A stretch of 6,794 nucleotides of DNA from Calditrichota bacterium (GTDB lineage: Bacteria; Calditrichota; Calditrichia; RBG-13-44-9): the NCBI GenBank assembly GCA_024276455.1, contig JAJRXE010000180.1:1-6794 (forward strand). Direction: 5' to 3'. The notes under the pieces are model-generated. The model did not search any database, was not told where the DNA came from, and worked only from the letters and a program-made list of their open reading frames with translations. Below, one piece after another: positions 6,345 to 6,794 of the stretch. The number at the start of each line of letters is the position of its first letter. Position 1 is the stretch's first letter. Position numbers and translations under genes: made by a program.

Positions 6345-6419
6345 TTTAAGAATTCCTTCATTTAATTTCCCGGGAATATTTTAATTTTCCCTTCGAAACC
6401 AGTACTTTAAGAATTTCCC
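6345..6419 (-). repeat. four imperfect TTTAA-n-TTCCC motifs upstream of the GH27 gene
   Basis: Plus-strand copies are TTTAAGAATTCC (6345-6356), TTTAATTTCCC (6361-6371), TTTTAATTTTCCC (6379-6391) and TTTAAGAATTTCCC (6406-6419). On the coding strand they read roughly GGGAAATT(CT)TTAAA. Copies two and three are joined by a perfect 10-bp palindrome TTCCCGGGAA (6367-6376). Copy three forms an imperfect 20-bp inverted repeat (6372-6391, eight of ten pairs). They lie 30-104 nt before the start codon, where an operator or activator site would be. No convincing -35/-10 pair is visible here. Function is inferred; AT-rich chance similarity is possible. Confidence 0.4.
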
Positions 6420-6516
6420 GAACTCCGGAATGACACTGGCGAGATTTTCCCAGGCCAAAAAACTCAACGCAACCGTTTTGCCACCCCCCGAATAAAACAC
6501 ATTTTCTCTTCAGGGC

Positions 6517-6547
6517 TAAAAAGAAAAGCCCGGCAATAAGCCGGGCT
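6517..6547 (-). terminator. intrinsic terminator of gdhA
   Basis: AGCCCGGC (6527-6534) pairs with GCCGGGCT (6540-6547) around a 5-nt AATAA loop. On the minus strand the stem is followed by TTTCTTTTT. It begins 34 nt after the gdhA stop codon. Strong GC stem plus T run makes this a confident call. Confidence 0.88.
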
Positions 6548-6581
6548 CTTTGGGTAAAACAATCGCATGTTCGACCGGGTC

Positions 6582-6794
6582 TTACACAACACCCTGATCC
6601 AGCATGGCATCGGCAACCTTGATGAATCCGCCGATGTTCGCCCCCTTGACATAGTTGACGAAGTCGCCTTCTTTTCCGTATTTTAAGAAGGTGTTGTGAA
6701 TATTGGTCATGATCTCTTTCAATTTGGCATCCACTTCTTCGCGAGTCCAGGAAAGGCGAATGCTGTTCTGGGTCATTTCCAGACCGGAAACGGC
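6582..6794 (-). CDS. gdhA: glutamate dehydrogenase, C-terminal fragment (N-terminus beyond window end)
   Basis: Last 70 residues of a hexameric glutamate dehydrogenase, which interconverts 2-oxoglutarate plus ammonia and glutamate in the cytosol; the GdhA type is usually NADP-dependent and assimilatory. The fragment reads continuously from the window edge: AVSGLEMTQNSIRLSW, then TREEVDAKLKEIM, NIHNTFLKYGKEGD, NYVKGANIGGFIKVADAML and a final QGVV. The spacing and the NYVxGANIxGFxKVADAM block closely match the C-terminus of E. coli-type GdhA (about 450 aa). Only the final helical part of the coenzyme domain is here, so coenzyme preference cannot be judged from residues. The in-frame Met at 6776 is internal, not a start. 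The gene is followed by its own terminator and is not obviously cotranscribed with the GH27 gene. Confidence 0.95.
   Translation of the reverse strand, partial: AVSGLEMTQNSIRLSWTREEVDAKLKEIMTNIHNTFLKYGKEGDFVNYVKGANIGGFIKVADAMLDQGVV

Noticed and set aside
6464..6776. Small minus-strand ORFs at 6464-6652 and a separate 64-aa gene at 6582-6776
   Set aside because: The first is an out-of-frame shadow running through the gdhA terminator. The second is simply the gdhA C-terminus read from an internal Met; the frame continues to the window edge.

Overview
The window holds five genes, all on the minus strand, so transcription runs from high to low coordinates. In that order they are: the last 70 codons of an NADP-type glutamate dehydrogenase (gdhA); a secreted, probably lipid-anchored multidomain GH27 alpha-galactosidase-like enzyme; a two-gene unit of plsY (glycerol-3-phosphate acyltransferase) and gcvT (aminomethyltransferase); and the N-terminal two thirds of an FtsK/SpoIIIE DNA translocase. 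gdhA and ftsK run off the window edges. No RNA gene, CRISPR array, insertion sequence or phage gene is recognisable.

The organism is a bacterium of medium GC content (inferred by eye, not calculated). The FtsK motor domain has a sequence style (a long EMEERY/YN segment after the DPKKLEL motif) that resembles FCB-group homologues. However, strong GGAGG/AGGAGG ribosome binding sites precede three of the genes, which is not typical of Bacteroidota. A relative of Calditrichota, Marinimicrobia or a similar FCB lineage fits best; this is inference, not identification.

Layout: gdhA ends at 6582 and is followed by a good intrinsic terminator (6527-6547). The 266-bp gap to the GH27 gene carries four copies of a TTTAA...TTCCC motif just upstream of the start, possibly regulatory. 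The GH27 lipoprotein (4009-6315) stands alone, with no transporter or SusC/SusD genes beside it. The 380-bp gap 3629-4008 is the oddest part. It has two perfect 11-bp hairpins, a very AT-rich core, four AGGAGG motifs on the plus strand and tiny plus-strand ORFs. The hairpin at 3718-3746 is a convincing minus-strand terminator. plsY and gcvT are 15 bp apart, share a plausible promoter at 3652-3680 and end at a terminator (1920-1947). ftsK follows 147 bp after gcvT.

The genes do housekeeping work in separate pathways: nitrogen assimilation, phospholipid synthesis, one-carbon/glycine metabolism and chromosome segregation. One polysaccharide- or oligosaccharide-degrading exoenzyme is inserted among them. 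The ordinary genes are well supported. The unexplained signal is confined to the intergenic region around 3700-4005 and the motif cluster upstream of the GH27 gene.
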